Shown piece after piece: positions 26,053 through 35,515 of a stretch of 64,000 nucleotides of DNA. The stretch lies in assembly GCF_002210105.1 (NCBI RefSeq), contig NZ_AQQU01000001.1:1090501-1154500 (forward strand). The letters run 5' to 3'. The notes beneath the pieces were generated by a model. The model was not told where the DNA came from, did no database searches, and was given only the letters and a program-made list of their open reading frames with translations. The position numbers and the translations under genes are program-made. How positions within the stretch are numbered: the first letter of the stretch is position 1; each line of letters opens with the position of its first letter. This stretch comes from Oceanicola sp. 22II-s10i. Its GTDB lineage: Bacteria > Pseudomonadota > Alphaproteobacteria > Rhodobacterales > Rhodobacteraceae.

Positions 26053-28841
26053 TGGCCAAGCCTGTCGAGCAGTGCGGGCACGTGGACCTGGTCGGACTTA
26101 TAGTTGCCGGTCAGCACGTGCATGATGAGGTTTACGCCGAAGCGGTTCGCGATCTCGCGCTGGCGGTCGCCGGAATAGCCGCGGCCCACGGGGACCATCG
26201 GGTTGCCGCGCGAATCCACGGCCCATGCGGCGGCCCAGTCGTTGCCGCCGATGACCACCGGGGTCACGTTGTCGTTCAGGTTGCGGAAGGGCATGCCTTC
26301 GATCAGCTGCGCATCGGCGGGCGCGGCCTCGACCCAGACGGTGCCGCCGGAATGGCGGCCGGGGAAGTCCTGCAGCAGGTAGAAGGTGCGGGTAAGGACG
26401 TGGTCGGCGGGTACAGGCTCCAGCGGCGGAATGTCGAGCGGGGCGGCGAGCTGTTGCAGCTTGCGGCCGTTCGGGCTGGCCGAGCCGTAGCGGGCGATGT
26501 CGGCATCGCGGGTGTCGAACAGGATCATGCCGCCGGACCGCAGGTAACGGTTCAGCTTGGCATAGGCCTCGGCCGAGGGGGTCGGCTGATCGGGGGTGAT
26601 CGGCCAGTAGAGGAACGGGTAGAAGGCCAGTTCGTCGGTTTCGAGGTTCACCGCCATCGGCTCCGCCGGTTCGACCGAGGTGCGGAAGAACAGCGTGTCG
26701 GACAGGCCCTTGAGGCCCGCCTGCGCCATGTCGTCCAGTTCGCGGTTGCCGGTGACGATATGGGCCAGCACGACCTCGGCGGTGGCCAGCGCGGCCAGCG
26801 CGTCGTCGCCGGTCTCCTCGGGTGCCGTGGTGTCCTGTGCGCGGGGCGCGGCGGGGGTCAGCGTGACGGCGGCGGCCAGCAGCAGCGTCGCGGCGACGCC
26901 GGAGCGCGGGCCGGTCAGGCGGCCCGACAGGGCGAGCGAGGCGAGGATATCGGCCACCAGCAGCATCAGCGCCGCCCCGAGCAGCCAGCCGCCGAGCGGC
27001 GTTTCCTCGACCCGCGACAGGCCCTCGACCGGGACCGAGGCGGGCCATGCGTAGGACTCCAGAGAGGCTTCGGCATCCAGCACGTTGCGCGCGATGCGGC
27101 GGTCTTCGCCCTCGTAGAGGCCGGGCTGCAGGTTGGGGCCGAGCGGCAGGGTCAGCAGGTCGGCACCGTCTACACCGGGCAGGGTGCCCGCGGTCGAGAG
27201 CGTGCCCGAGGCATCGAGGATGCGGACCGGGCGCCACGTGGTGCCCGCCATGTCCGCCGCTTCGGGCAGGGCGACGGCGGAGGAGACGGCGAGCCGTTCC
27301 AGCATCTGAACGAAGAGGCCCGACAGCGGCAGGCTGGACCATTCGGCGTTGGCCGAGACGTGGAACAGCACGACCTGCCCGTCACCCATCCGTTTGCGTG
27401 TGACCAGCGGGGTGCCGTCGCTGAGGCGCGCGATCACCCGTTCGGCCAGCGTCGGATCGGGCTGGGCCATCACCTGCGAGGACACGGTGACGTCCTCGGG
27501 CACCGGCAGGCCGACGAAGGGACTGTCCTGTTCGAAGGGGGCGAGCGTCTTGGGTTCGCCCCAGCTCATCGCGCCGCCGACGTTGCGGCCGCCGGCGCGC
27601 AGGCGGACGGGCATCAGCGGGTCTTCGGAATCGCGGCTGACGTCGCTGGCGGCAAGACGCGGCCCGGCAAAGCGGAGCAGCATGCCACCCTTCTCGATCC
27701 ATGCGGTGAGGCCTTCGGTCTCGGCCTCGGACAGTTTGGCGACATCGGCCAGCGCGATCACGTCGGGGTTCGCGGGCAGGATGTCGGTCAGCGCGCCGTG
27801 CAGCAGGTCGGCGGAGGGTTCGAGCGCGCGTTGCAGGTAGTGCAGCGGCGACAGCAGCTCCAGCCCCTCGCGATCCTCGCGGCCCGCGATCAGCGCGACC
27901 TCGCGGCGGCGCAGGCTGTCGTCGGTCAGGCTGACGGCCCCGGCGCTGCGGGCACCGGCCAGTTCGAAATGGGTGATGCGGGCGCGCAGTTCGGCGGGGA
28001 TGCGCGATTCGGCGGTTGCCTCGGTCTCGCCCGAACCGAAGGTGACCGGGACGGTGGCGAGGATGCGCATCACGCCCGCCGGGTCGCGGCCATGGGCGTT
28101 GACGTTGATCTCGCGCTCGGATCCGGGGATCGCGCGCAGGGCGGTGACGGTGACGGCGCCATCGTCGAAGGTCACGGGCTTCAGGCCCATGACCGGCGCG
28201 CCGCCTTCGAAGACGCGGACCGGGCCGCGATCCTGAAGCGCCTCGAGCAGGGTGCCGCGACCTTCGCGGTCCAGCCCGTCCGAGAACCAGTAGGTTTCAA
28301 AGCCGGTGTCGCCCAGTTCCTCAGCCAGTTCCTCCATCTGCGCCTCGCTCGGGGCCCATGCCAGCGGCGCGAGGCCGGGCAGGCGCGAGCGCCACAGGTC
28401 GGGCGTCTGGAACACGGGCGCTTCGGGCGAGGTCAGGCGCACGACGGCGGCGGTGCGGCCCTGCCGCGCGGCCTCGGCCAGCAGGTCGTCGATCGATTCC
28501 TCGCTGTCGGCCCAGTCGGTGGCGCTGGCCCAGCTTCCGTCCGTGAGGATCAGCAGCGGGCCGCGCCCGGCGGTGGCGCCTTCGTCCTCGGGGTTCAGCA
28601 CCGGACCGGCGAGCCCGATGATGACCGCCGCGACCGCCAGCATCCGCAGCAGCAGCAGCCACCACGGCGTGCGATCGGTGACGCTCTCGTCGTCCTTCAG
28701 CCCCAGCAGCAGCGCCACGCCGGGGAACCGGCGGCGGATCGGTGCGGGCGGCACGGCCCGCAGGATGATCCACAGGATCGGCAGGGCCACCAGCGCCAGC
28801 AGAAGCCAAGGGGCCGAGAAGCCGATTGCGCCTAGAGTCAT
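26049..28841 (-). CDS. BatA-domain/DUF4159 membrane protein
   Basis: A 930-residue protein. Residues about 1-80 match the BatA N-terminal domain (SAPWLLLALVALPILWIILR, RRFPGVALLLGL, second helix near 60-80). A long extracytoplasmic part includes vWA-like LLILTDGSWASATDWAD. Further helices lie near 640-690, and the C-terminal 200 residues form DUF4159 (ELAFYPFLYWPITPDQPT, YLRSGGMILFDTRDAD). Start 28841 overlaps the DUF58 stop by four bases; the stop region overlaps the next gene. Family members sit with MoxR ATPases and are thought to help protein-complex maturation or envelope stress tolerance. Confidence 0.87.
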   Translation of the reverse strand: MTLGAIGFSAPWLLLALVALPILWIILRAVPPAPIRRRFPGVALLLGLKDDESVTDRTPWWLLLLRMLAVAAVIIGLAGPVLNPEDEGATAGRGPLLILTDGSWASATDWADSEESIDDLLAEAARQGRTAAVVRLTSPEAPVFQTPDLWRSRLPGLAPLAWAPSEAQMEELAEELGDTGFETYWFSDGLDREGRGTLLEALQDRGPVRVFEGGAPVMGLKPVTFDDGAVTVTALRAIPGSEREINVNAHGRDPAGVMRILATVPVTFGSGETEATAESRIPAELRARITHFELAGARSAGAVSLTDDSLRRREVALIAGREDREGLELLSPLHYLQRALEPSADLLHGALTDILPANPDVIALADVAKLSEAETEGLTAWIEKGGMLLRFAGPRLAASDVSRDSEDPLMPVRLRAGGRNVGGAMSWGEPKTLAPFEQDSPFVGLPVPEDVTVSSQVMAQPDPTLAERVIARLSDGTPLVTRKRMGDGQVVLFHVSANAEWSSLPLSGLFVQMLERLAVSSAVALPEAADMAGTTWRPVRILDASGTLSTAGTLPGVDGADLLTLPLGPNLQPGLYEGEDRRIARNVLDAEASLESYAWPASVPVEGLSRVEETPLGGWLLGAALMLLVADILASLALSGRLTGPRSGVAATLLLAAAVTLTPAAPRAQDTTAPEETGDDALAALATAEVVLAHIVTGNRELDDMAQAGLKGLSDTLFFRTSVEPAEPMAVNLETDELAFYPFLYWPITPDQPTPSAEAYAKLNRYLRSGGMILFDTRDADIARYGSASPNGRKLQQLAAPLDIPPLEPVPADHVLTRTFYLLQDFPGRHSGGTVWVEAAPADAQLIEGMPFRNLNDNVTPVVIGGNDWAAAWAVDSRGNPMVPVGRGYSGDRQREIANRFGVNLIMHVLTGNYKSDQVHVPALLDRLGQ

Positions 28842-29712
28842 GATGTCCCCCGGTCGAGCGCACGGTAAATCCACAGCAGGGCGGATTGCGCCGAGGCGTC
28901 GGTGTGATGGGTCTCGAACTGCCAGCCGGTGCGCTGGCAGAGATCGTGCAGCTCGGCCTTGCGTTCGGCGAGCCGCTGGCGATAGCGGTCACGCAGGTCG
29001 CCGGCTTTCAGCGTCTCGTGCCGGACCGTCGCGCCCATGCTTTCGAATATCGTGCGCCCCTGGAACGGAAACGCTTCCTCGGTCGGATCGAGGATCTGCA
29101 GCAGCACCCCGCGCACGCCCCGGTCGGCGGCCTTGGTCAGCGCCAGCCGCACTTCGGACACGTCGCCGAGGAAATCCGAGACGAAGACCGCCCGAGCGTT
29201 CGGGATCATCGCCCGGTGCTCGGGCACCCCGTAATCGCTGTCGTCGTCGCGCGAAAAGAACTCGGCCAGCCGCAGGATCTGGTTGTTGCCGCGCCGGGGC
29301 GGCAGAAGCGTGCCGGTCAGGCCCACCCGTTCGCCGCCGCGCACCAGCAGGATCGCGGTCGCCAGCGCCACCAGCCGGGCGCGTTCGCCCTTGGTCGGCA
29401 GTTTCTTGTCGTCCGAGGTGAACGCCATGGACGAGGCCTGATCGACCCAGAGCATGACGCTCTGCGCGATCTGCCATTCCCGCTGGCGGACGAACCGGTC
29501 GTCGCCCCGCGCCGAACGGCGCCAGTCGATGGTCCGGCTGGGATCGCCCGGCTGCACCGGACGGTATTGCCAGAAATCGTCGCCCAGCCCCGCGCGCCGC
29601 CTGCCGTGATCGCCCAGCAGGACGGTCCCGGCCAGATGCTCCGCCCGCGCCAGCAGGGCCGGAAGCCGGGCGGCTTCCTCCTCGGCGCGGCCGCGAAGGG
29701 CGGTCGGTTCGG

Positions 29713-29716
<4 letters not shown>
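28838..29716 (-). CDS. DUF58 domain protein
   Basis: A 292-residue cytoplasmic protein starting at GTG 29716, which overlaps the moxR stop (GTGA). The family signature is clear: GLGDDFWQYRPVQPGDPSRTIDWRRSARGDD, followed by MLWVDQASSMAF, a degenerate vWA metal site. DUF58 proteins are the constant partners of MoxR AAA+ ATPases, probably presenting the vWA domain as substrate or adaptor. Second gene in the MoxR operon. Confidence 0.93.
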
Positions 29717-30738
<1,022 letters not shown>

Positions 30739-30792
30739 GGATGTGTCCCTGTCGAACTCTATTTGAAGGTGAGTGTATGCTGTTCCACCCGA

Positions 30793-31398
30793 ATGGCAAA
30801 ACTGAACGACGGACAAATTGACGTGAAACCATCTGCCCTTTCCATCGCCGCCTCCATTCGTGCAGCCGAGGGCCGCGGCCTGCCGCCGGTCGACAAATGG
30901 TCCCCCGACCTGTCTGGCGACATGGACCTGCACATTGCGCGTGACGGGACGTGGTTCCACGAGGGCACCGCCTTTACCCGGCCCGAACTGGTGCGCCTGT
31001 TCTCGACCATCCTGCGGCGCGACGGTGATGAATTCTTCCTCGTCACGCCGGTCGAGAAATGGCGGATCAGCGTCGAGGACGCGCCGTTCCTTGCGGTGGA
31101 TGTCGAGGTCGAGGGCGAAGGGCGCGACCAGAGCCTGACCTTTCTCACCAACGTTGGCGACAAGGTCACGGCGGGGCCGGATCACCCGATCCGCGTGGCG
31201 CAGGACGACGAAACCGGCGAACCCGCGCCCTACGTGCTGGTGCGCGGCGGGCTCGAGGCGCTGATCGACCGCAAGAGCTTTTACCGGATCGTCGACACCG
31301 GCGAGACGGTGCCGCACGAGGGGGCGGAGTGGTTTGGCCTGTGGTCCGACGGTGCCTTCTTTCCCATCGAACAGGCGGCCGATCTGCCCCCCGACTGA
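30793..31398 (+). CDS. DUF1285 family protein
   Basis: A 201-residue cytoplasmic protein. The family core is recognisable in LPPVDKWSPDLSGDMDLHI, ARDGTWFHEGTAFTRPELVRLFSTILRRD and VTPVEKWRISVEDAPFLAVDV. No membrane segment or signal peptide. No strong ribosome-binding site precedes ATG 30793; GTG 30823 in the same frame is an alternative. Function unknown; the family is widespread in Alphaproteobacteria and often lies next to the MoxR operon as here. Confidence 0.88.
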   Translation: MAKLNDGQIDVKPSALSIAASIRAAEGRGLPPVDKWSPDLSGDMDLHIARDGTWFHEGTAFTRPELVRLFSTILRRDGDEFFLVTPVEKWRISVEDAPFLAVDVEVEGEGRDQSLTFLTNVGDKVTAGPDHPIRVAQDDETGEPAPYVLVRGGLEALIDRKSFYRIVDTGETVPHEGAEWFGLWSDGAFFPIEQAADLPPD

Positions 31399-31481
31399 GC
31401 CGTCCCTGGACATACATCCCTGATATTCTTTTTCGAACCCCGGCAACAGGTTAGAACACCGGGGTTGACCGGTGGAGATCC

Positions 31482-32231
31482 ATGCCAAAGTTCGCGGCGA
31501 ACATTTCGTTCCTGTTCACTGACCTGCCCCTGGTCGATCGCATCTACGCGGCCAGGGAACATGGCTTCTCGGGCGTCGAAATCCTGTTTCCATATGACGA
31601 TCCGGTCCCCGAGATCACCCGCGCCCTGACGATCTGCGGCCTGCCCCTCGTGCTGATGAACGTGCCGCCGCCGAACTACACCGGGGGCGAGCGCGGGTTC
31701 GCCGCGATTCCCGGCGGCTCGGACCGCTTCCGTCACGACTTCGCCCGCGCCCTGCGGTTCGCCACGGCGCTCAAGGCGCAAAAGCTGCACATCATGGCGG
31801 GCGTGGCCGAAGGCCCGGCGGCCCGCGCGACATTCGTCGAGAACCTGCGCCACGCCACCGCGGCCGCACCGGGGCTGACGCTGACGATCGAGCCGATCAA
31901 CCAGGGCGACATGCCGGGCTACTTCCTGTCCGACTTCGACCTCGCCGCCGAGATCATCGCCGAGGTCGCGGCCCCCAACCTCGCACTCCAGTTCGACGCC
32001 TATCACGCGCAGAAGATCACGGGCGATGCCTTCGCCGTGTGGGACCGGCACGGCCATCTGGCCCGGCACATCCAGATCGCGGGCCTGCCGGACCGGCACG
32101 AACCGGTCGCTGGAGCGGTCGATTACCCGGCCTTCTTCCGGATGCTCGACGCACAGGGCTACGACGGCTGGGTCAGCGCCGAATACCACCCTGCCGGCGC
32201 GACCGAAGACGGCCTCGGCTGGCGTCCCTGA
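31482..32231 (+). CDS. Hydroxypyruvate isomerase family TIM-barrel protein
   Basis: A 249-residue xylose-isomerase-like TIM barrel. Motifs: MPKFAANISFLFTDLPLVDR, GFSGVEILFPYD, TIEPINQGDMPGYFLSD with the metal-binding Glu and QFDAYHAQKITGDA. A GGTGGAG site lies upstream. The family interconverts hydroxypyruvate and tartronate semialdehyde or acts on 2-oxo-tetronates (OtnI). No glyoxylate or tetronate genes are adjacent, so the exact substrate is open. Confidence 0.88.
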   Translation: MPKFAANISFLFTDLPLVDRIYAAREHGFSGVEILFPYDDPVPEITRALTICGLPLVLMNVPPPNYTGGERGFAAIPGGSDRFRHDFARALRFATALKAQKLHIMAGVAEGPAARATFVENLRHATAAAPGLTLTIEPINQGDMPGYFLSDFDLAAEIIAEVAAPNLALQFDAYHAQKITGDAFAVWDRHGHLARHIQIAGLPDRHEPVAGAVDYPAFFRMLDAQGYDGWVSAEYHPAGATEDGLGWRP

Positions 32232-32254
32232 GATTTCCGCGCCCCGCTGACTCA

Positions 32255-32276
32255 TGCTGACAGAAAGCTGTCAGCA
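32255..32276. promoter_or_regulatory. Candidate operator of the VOC-WYL operon
   Basis: Perfect inverted repeat TGCTGACAG-AAAG-CTGTCAGCA, 46 bases upstream of the VOC gene whose downstream partner is a WYL regulator. A related sequence lies in front of the second WYL regulator at 56131-56151. Position and symmetry suggest autoregulation; it could alternatively be an RNA hairpin. Confidence 0.55.
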
Positions 32277-32322
32277 GGGGTATGTCATGTCAGTCCTGTC
32301 CCTGAGCAAAGGAGATGGAGAC

Positions 32323-32697
32323 ATGACAGACAAGGCATACGTGGTCTGGACCGAAATCCCGGTGTCCGACATGGCCAAAGCGATGGCCTTCTACGACACG
32401 GTGTTCGGCTGGTCGCTGGAACTGGACGAGAGCGGGCCGAACCCGATGGCCGTCTTCGGCGGCGACATGGGTGCGACCGGCGGCCACATCTACCCCGGCA
32501 CCCCCGCCGCGAACGGGGCGGGCCCGACCATCCACCTCGCCGTGCCCGACGCGCTCGAGGCGGCGACGGAGCGGGCGCGGGGGGCGGGGGCCAAGGTGCT
32601 CTACGGCCCGATCGAGATCCCGCCGGGCCGCTTCACCTACATCATTGACCCGGACGGCAATTCCATCGGCCTGTTCGAACCCAGGAAGGCCACCTGA
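32323..32697 (+). CDS. VOC (glyoxalase/bleomycin-resistance fold) family protein
   Basis: A 124-residue single VOC-fold protein. ATG 32323 is preceded by AAAGGAG. The motifs are VVWTEIPVSDMAKAMAFYDTVFGWSLELDE, MGATGGHIYPGTPAANGAGPTIHLAV and FTYIIDPDGNSIGLFEP. This pattern resembles YdhR/glyoxalase-like detoxification proteins. It overlaps the WYL regulator gene by one base (TGATG), so regulator and enzyme are co-translated and probably form an inducible unit. Confidence 0.9.
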   Translation: MTDKAYVVWTEIPVSDMAKAMAFYDTVFGWSLELDESGPNPMAVFGGDMGATGGHIYPGTPAANGAGPTIHLAVPDALEAATERARGAGAKVLYGPIEIPPGRFTYIIDPDGNSIGLFEPRKAT

Positions 32698-33395
32698 TGC
32701 GCCGGGCCGACCGTCTGTTCCAGATCGTGCAGCATCTGCGCGGCGGCCGGCTCGTCACCGCCTCGGACCTTGCCGAGCGGCTGGAGGTGTCGAAACGCAC
32801 CATCTACCGCGACGTGGCCGACCTGATGGGATCGGGCGTGCCGATCGAGGGCGAGGCCGGGATCGGTTACGTCATGCGGCAGGGATATGACCTGCCGCCA
32901 CTGATGTTCACGGCGGACGAGATCGTGGCGCTGGTCGCGGGCGCGCGGCTGTTGCGGGCCTGGGGCGGCGCGGCGATGGCGGCGGCAGCCGAGGAGGCGC
33001 TGGTCAAGATCGGTGATGTCCTGCCCGACGGTGCGCGGGCGCGGGCGGATTCCGTCCAGATCCACGCCTTCGGCGCCTCCGGCATGACCGCGGACGTGCG
33101 CGAAAGGCTGGACCGGATCGAACGGGCGACCAACGACCACGTGACGCTGCATGTCAGCTACCTGGACGAGGCCGGACAGGCCACCGACCGGCGCATCCGT
33201 CCGCTCGGCCTCTATTTCTGGGGCAAGGTCTGGACATTCCTCGGCTGGTGCGAGCTGCGTGGAGACTTCCGCACCTTCCGCCTCGACCGGGTGGCTGCGA
33301 TGGCCGAGGGCGAGCGCTTCCGCCCCGAGCGCGACAAGTCCGCCCGCGCCTATTACGAACGCGAACGCACCATGGGCCGCATTCCCCGCCAGTGA
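32697..33395 (+). CDS. YafY-type HTH/WYL transcriptional regulator
   Basis: A 232-residue regulator. Residues 1-60 hold an HTH_11 winged helix (RRADRLFQIVQHLRGGRLVTASDLAERLEVSKRTIYRDVADL). Residues 130-225 form the WYL ligand-binding domain (VSYLDEAGQATDRRIRPLGLYFWGKVWTFLGWCELR, DFRTFRLDRV). It is in one operon with the VOC gene and close in design to the regulator at 56157. The palindrome at 32255 is its probable binding site. Confidence 0.93.
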   Translation: MRRADRLFQIVQHLRGGRLVTASDLAERLEVSKRTIYRDVADLMGSGVPIEGEAGIGYVMRQGYDLPPLMFTADEIVALVAGARLLRAWGGAAMAAAAEEALVKIGDVLPDGARARADSVQIHAFGASGMTADVRERLDRIERATNDHVTLHVSYLDEAGQATDRRIRPLGLYFWGKVWTFLGWCELRGDFRTFRLDRVAAMAEGERFRPERDKSARAYYERERTMGRIPRQ

Positions 33396-33401
33396 GCGGT
33401 T

Positions 33402-34319
33402 TCAGTGACCGATCACCGGCGCGCCGTCGCAGGCGCTGCCGCGGGTCTCGATCTGCAGGGTGGTGTGGTGGATGCCGAAATGCTGGTCCAGCGCCGCCTG
33501 TATCCGCGTGCGCAGGCTGTCCGGCTCCGCATCCTCGCCTGCCACGATATGCGCCTCGAGCGCGATCTCGTGCTCCTGCATCCGCCAGAGATGCAGGTGG
33601 TGCACGTCTTCCACCTCATCGACCCCGCGCATATGGCTCAGTACGTCGTCCACATGCGGGCTGTCGGGGCTGCCGAGCATCAGGATGCGGACGACCGGCC
33701 CGATCTCGGAGGCGGCGTGCCACAGGATGTAGGCGGCGATCCCCAGCGTCACGAGCGGGTCGATCAGCCGCCAGTCGTAGATCAGGATCACCACGCCCGC
33801 CACGATCACCGCGACCGAGCCGAGCGCATCGGCCACGTTGTGCAGGAAAGCCGCGCGGATGTTCACGCTGTCCTTGGACAGGCTGAAGATCAGCAGCGCG
33901 GTGACGGTATCGACCACCAGCGCGACGGCGGCGACGATCACGACAGTCCAGCCTTCGACATCCTGCGGATCGAACAGGCGCTGCGCCCCCTCGGCGGCGA
34001 GGTAGAGGGCGATGACGATCAGCGTGGTGTAGTTCACCAGCGCGGCCACAACCTCGGCCCGGCCATAGCCGAAGGTCATCGCGGTGTCGGCGGGCCGCCG
34101 GGCGATCCGGCGCGCGAAGAAGGCGATCACCAGCGACAGCGCATCGCTGAGGTTGTGCACCGCATCCGCGATCAGCGAGAGCGAGCCGGACAGCACCCCG
34201 GCGACGATCTGCACGAAGGTCAGCCCGATGTTCACCGCGATCGCCGCCCAGACCCGCCGGTCGCCCTCGGCCGGGGCCACGTGATGATGGTGGTGATGAT
34301 GTCCGTGATCGTGGGGCAC
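33402..34319 (-). CDS. Cation diffusion facilitator transporter
   Basis: A 305-residue divalent metal (Zn/Co/Cd type) proton antiporter. The N-terminus is a metal-binding His stretch (MPHDHGHHHHHHH). Six helices follow, with HxxxD/DxxxD metal sites in SLIADAVHNLSDALSLV and LHNVADALGSVAVIVAG. The cytoplasmic C-terminal domain (VEDVHHLHLWRMQEHEIALEAHI) is typical. Start codon is GTG 34319 with only a weak GGA site. The upstream 266-base gap carries two copies of an intergenic repeat. Confidence 0.92.
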   Translation of the reverse strand: MPHDHGHHHHHHHVAPAEGDRRVWAAIAVNIGLTFVQIVAGVLSGSLSLIADAVHNLSDALSLVIAFFARRIARRPADTAMTFGYGRAEVVAALVNYTTLIVIALYLAAEGAQRLFDPQDVEGWTVVIVAAVALVVDTVTALLIFSLSKDSVNIRAAFLHNVADALGSVAVIVAGVVILIYDWRLIDPLVTLGIAAYILWHAASEIGPVVRILMLGSPDSPHVDDVLSHMRGVDEVEDVHHLHLWRMQEHEIALEAHIVAGEDAEPDSLRTRIQAALDQHFGIHHTTLQIETRGSACDGAPVIGH

Positions 34320-34392
34320 GTGCTCGGGTCCTGTGCTTGTCCGTCTGATCCGAGACTAGCACCCCCGCCCGGAATGGCGAGGATCCCGCAGC

Positions 34393-34447
34393 TTCATCTG
34401 GCCGGAAAAACTCCCGCCGGAGGCTTCGCATTGCAGGGCAATGCGAA
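34393..34447 (-). repeat. Hairpin-plus-tail intergenic repeat, copy 2
   Basis: Read on the minus strand, a perfect 10-base-pair hairpin (TTCGCATTGC / GCAATGCGAA, 34425-34447) is followed by the 32-base tail at 34424-34393, which starts GCCTCCGGCGGG and ends CCGGCCAGATGAA. It faces copy 3 at 34507-34570, forming an inverted pair downstream of radC. Confidence 0.7.
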
Positions 34448-34506
34448 ATCGGGCGCCGGAGGTTGCGCCGCCCATGGGGCGTCGCGCTGTGAGGTGCGGA
34501 CGAATT

Positions 34507-34570
34507 CCTCCCCTGAAGGGGAGGTCTTCGCCCGCCCCGCCTCCGGCGGGCATATTTCCGGCAAGATGAA
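34507..34570 (+). repeat. Hairpin-plus-tail intergenic repeat, copy 3
   Basis: Hairpin CCTCCCC-TGAA-GGGGAGG (34507-34524) followed after 14 bases by the tail 34539-34570 (GCCTCCGGCGGG ... CCGGCAAGATGAA). The tail differs from the other copies mainly in its middle (CATATTT against AGTTT) and one base of CCGGCCAG. It ends 15 bases from the radC stop. Confidence 0.65.
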
Positions 34571-34585
34571 GGAGCGGTGCGGCGC

Positions 34586-35338
34586 CTAGAGGTAGCCTTC
34601 GGCGCGGAAGCTGAGTTCGGTGGATTTGCCGACGATGATGTGGTCGTGGACCGTCATCGACAGGGATTCGGCGGCGGACTGGATCTGGCGGGTCATGTCG
34701 ATGTCGGCCTGGCTGGGGGTCGGGTCGCCCGAGGGGTGGTTGTGGACGAGGATCAGGGCCGAGGCGTTCAGTTCCAGCCCGCGCTTGACCACCTCGCGCG
34801 GGTAGACGGGGACATGGTCGACCGTGCCTTCGCCCTGCGCTTCGTCCGCGATGAGGACGTTCTTGCGGTCGAGGTAGAGGACGCGGAACTGCTCAGTCTC
34901 GCGATGTGCCAGCGCGGTGTGGCAATAGTCGATCAGCGCGGTCCACGAGCTGATGATCTGCCGCTGCAACACACGCGACCGGGCGAGGCGTTGTGCGGCT
35001 GCCTCGATCAGCTTGAGTTCGCAGATTATGGCGTCGCCGACGCCTTCGACGTCGCGCAGTCGCTCGGGCGGCGCTGCGAGGACGCGGTTGAAGTCGCCGA
35101 AGGTTTCCAGAAGGCGGCGGCCCAGCGGTTTCATGTCCGCGCGGGCGTTGGCGCGGAAGAGGATCATCTCCAGCAGTTCGTAGTCGGGCATCGCCGCGCC
35201 ACAGTCGGACATGAAGCGCGTGCGGAGGCGCTTGCGGTGGTCGGCTATGTAGGAGGGAAGTTTCGGCGCGGGCGCAGTGGTCCGTGTCGTGGAGAATGGA
35301 AGCATCGGGGCTTCGTCAAAGGAATGAGGGCGCGGCAT
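34586..35338 (-). CDS. radC: RadC-type JAB-domain protein
   Basis: A 250-residue protein. A helix-hairpin-helix part (ERLRDVEGVGDAIICELKLIEAA) precedes the RadC/JAB metalloprotease-like domain with EQFRVLYLDRKNVLIADE and the metal motif LILVHNHPSGDPTPSQADIDM (HNHPSGD). Despite the name, a repair role is not established for the family; members associate with mobile DNA or competence in some species. Start at ATG 35338. The terminator/palindrome gap separates it from dnaJ. Confidence 0.92.
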   Translation of the reverse strand: MPRPHSFDEAPMLPFSTTRTTAPAPKLPSYIADHRKRLRTRFMSDCGAAMPDYELLEMILFRANARADMKPLGRRLLETFGDFNRVLAAPPERLRDVEGVGDAIICELKLIEAAAQRLARSRVLQRQIISSWTALIDYCHTALAHRETEQFRVLYLDRKNVLIADEAQGEGTVDHVPVYPREVVKRGLELNASALILVHNHPSGDPTPSQADIDMTRQIQSAAESLSMTVHDHIIVGKSTELSFRAEGYL

Positions 35339-35398
35339 GGGCCGAGCTTGCAGATGGAATGGTTAGCGAGGGGTTAACTGCGAAGGGGCGCGGAAAGG

Positions 35399-35426
35399 AA
35401 AAGCGCCGCGAAGGCGGCGCTTTTTT
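35399..35426. terminator. Bidirectional-looking terminator downstream of dnaJ
   Basis: Stem AAAAGCGCCGC / GCGGCGCTTTT with loop GAAG, followed on the plus strand by a T6 run. It lies between radC and the end of dnaJ, both on the minus strand, so it most likely ends dnaK-dnaJ transcription; the A/T flanks would work in either direction. Confidence 0.75.
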
Positions 35427-35464
35427 GGTATCTGGCGTGACCGGGGCTCCGCCCGTGAATTGAC

Positions 35465-35487
35465 CGGAACGTCCACTGGACGTTCCG
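35465..35487. repeat. Near-perfect palindrome downstream of dnaJ
   Basis: CGGAACGTCCA-C-TGGACGTTCCG: 11-base arms around a single base. A second GC palindrome (CCCGGGCCATGGGCCCGGG region, 35488-35506) follows at once. Together they occupy most of the 60 bases after the dnaJ stop. They look like extragenic palindromic elements; no function is assigned. Confidence 0.55.
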
Positions 35488-35515
35488 CCCGGGCCATGGG
35501 CCCGGGTCCGTCAAA

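Noticed and set aside
25899-28835. Plus-strand open frame of nearly 980 codons opposite the BatA/DUF4159 gene
   Set aside because: Composition is dominated by Gly, Gln, Arg, Asp with no domain; it is a mirror of the minus-strand genes.
32281-32310. Second CTGTC/GTCAG repeat just after the operator at 32255
   Set aside because: The short ATGTCATGTCAG...CTGTCC stretch lacks symmetry and may be chance.
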